A stretch of DNA of 64,000 nucleotides, taken from positions 1,272,501 to 1,336,500 of the forward strand of contig OZ037853.1 of the NCBI GenBank assembly GCA_964035575.1, written 5' to 3'. The notes below the pieces were generated by a model, which worked only from the letters and a program-made list of their open reading frames with translations, ran no database searches and had not been told where the DNA came from. Made by a program: the position numbers and the translations under genes. This stretch comes from Rhynchopus sp. YZ270_cl-10. Taxonomy: Eukaryota; Euglenozoa; Diplonemea; Diplonemida; Diplonemidae. Below are positions 63,501-64,000 of this stretch, piece after piece. Numbering within the stretch: the stretch's first letter is position 1; every line of letters begins with the position of its first letter.

Positions 63501-64000
63501 GAAGACGAAAACATAGGCATCGAAGCAGAGCTTGGATTAGACTCGAAAGGAGCGTTGGAAACCAACGCGGAGCACACTCTGAGAGAGGGGCAGGGTCGCA
63601 TCCTCTCGGACACAGCGGTGTGGGGGAGGTGCATCAACCTGGTCCTCAGGTCTGCGTTGCGGCAGGATGCGATCACCGTCAATGTGTGGGTGAAGAGCAC
63701 CGCCACGCTTGCGCTCGCGATGTACATGATGGTGACGGAGGAGTTCGCAGCGGCGCATGCGCAGCATCTGTTCTCGCTGCTTCAGGCCGCGAGGGAGGGC
63801 TCTATTCGCGCCAATCTCATCATCTCTGTTGGAGACCTATTGACGCGTTGGCCCAACACAATGGAGCCGTGGACTCCTCACTTCTTTGCGACCCTGCGAG
63901 ACCCTGATGTTCAGGTACGTTCCACTGCCTTCCTGGTTTCTTCGCATCTGATCCTGAACGATATGCTGAAGGCGAGAGGGTTTGCGCACATCTTGCTTGC
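60508..64000 (+). CDS. CAP-D2: Condensin subunit 1 (CAP-D2), 3' truncated by window
   Basis: Exon 1 is 60508-62280 (591 residues) and exon 2 is 62574 to the window end, open throughout; the phase-0 junction continues the frame. CAP-D2 is the HEAT-repeat non-SMC subunit of condensin I, acting on mitotic chromosomes. The sequence is helical HEAT-type throughout. Exon 2 contains IRANLIISVGDLLTRWPN and EPWTPHFFATLRDPDVQVR followed by LVSSHLILNDMLKARG, the signature of the Cnd1 domain. A Lys-rich, low-complexity linker lies near 63470-63510. About 475 residues of exon 2 are seen; family length (about 1200-1400) suggests 150 or more residues lie beyond. CAGGTACG at 63913 resembles a donor but the Cnd1 motif reads straight through it. 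Confidence 0.93.
62281..62573 (+). other. CAP-D2 intron (293 bp) with fold-back element
   Basis: GTATGT donor and CAG acceptor, phase 0. Inside, 62402-62419 and 62435-62452 are perfect 18-base inverted copies with weaker outer arms from about 62370 to 62483. It resembles a miniature fold-back insertion. TTACTTAAG about 40 bases before the acceptor could serve as branch site. Confidence 0.8.

Noticed and set aside
63913-63921. CAGGTACG as an intron donor in CAP-D2
   Set aside because: The Cnd1 domain motif reads through without interruption (DPDVQVRSTAFLVSSHL).
1-64000. CRISPR arrays, bacterial operons, rRNA or tRNA genes
   Set aside because: The tandem repeats lack unique spacers, and gene structure is eukaryotic. 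No convincing tRNA cloverleaf or rRNA sequence was found by reading.

Overview
This looks like nuclear DNA of a unicellular eukaryote. Recognisable genes are interrupted by spliceosomal introns (all three supported introns begin GTATGT and end in AG). Coding DNA is GC-rich, while the spacers are AT-rich, full of homopolymers and crowded with satellites, inverted-repeat elements and duplicated fragments. The standard genetic code fits every gene read here. I cannot place the lineage: the two clearest household genes (condensin CAP-D2 and lysosomal-type alpha-mannosidase) are pan-eukaryotic.

Layout. 0.1-3.0 kb: repeats (palindromes, a GGTACCTG array, a TGTACAG heptamer array, nested inverted-repeat elements). 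3.0-9.5 kb: receptor copy 1. 9.58-15.23 kb: fossil tyrosine-recombinase retroelement with two purine-rich satellites. 15.2-16.1 kb: broken duplicate of the RING-gene 5' half. 17.2-17.8 kb: 600-bp TGTGTAC array. 18.7-25.4 kb: receptor copy 2. 26.9-29.3 kb: three-exon RING-H2 E3 gene of BIG BROTHER type. 29.3-33.6 kb: dispersed repeats. 33.8 kb: small NTF2/SnoaL-like gene. 34.9-40.5 kb: receptor copy 3 (one frame break). 41.3-44.3 kb: GH38 alpha-mannosidase. 46.9-47.8 kb: 122-bp satellite. 47.9-49.0 kb: unrecognised acidic zinc-finger-like protein. 50.5 kb: second, protein-identical NTF2/SnoaL-like gene. 53.1 kb: small multi-pass membrane protein. 54.7-59.7 kb: receptor copy 4 (decaying). 60.5-64.0 kb: CAP-D2, running off the window.

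The main result is a cluster of four paralogous NLR-like genes. Their order of parts is: MG-start N-myristoylation motif, ankyrin-like repeats, Thr-rich repeats, an ADP-ribosyltransferase (ART) domain with an R-S-ExE signature, a Gly linker, a NACHT P-loop NTPase, pentapeptide-like repeats, then about fourteen WD40 repeats (enough for two seven-bladed propellers). The front two thirds are nearly the same in all copies, whereas the WD40 loops differ sharply at recurring positions. That is the pattern expected of a recognition module under diversification on a conserved switch and effector, as in fungal NACHT-WD40 incompatibility/immune receptors. I infer a membrane-tethered innate-immune or allorecognition receptor family with a built-in mono-ADP-ribosyltransferase effector. 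Copies have multiplied by segmental duplication, exchange leader sequences with the NTF2/SnoaL-like genes, and partly decay (birth and death).
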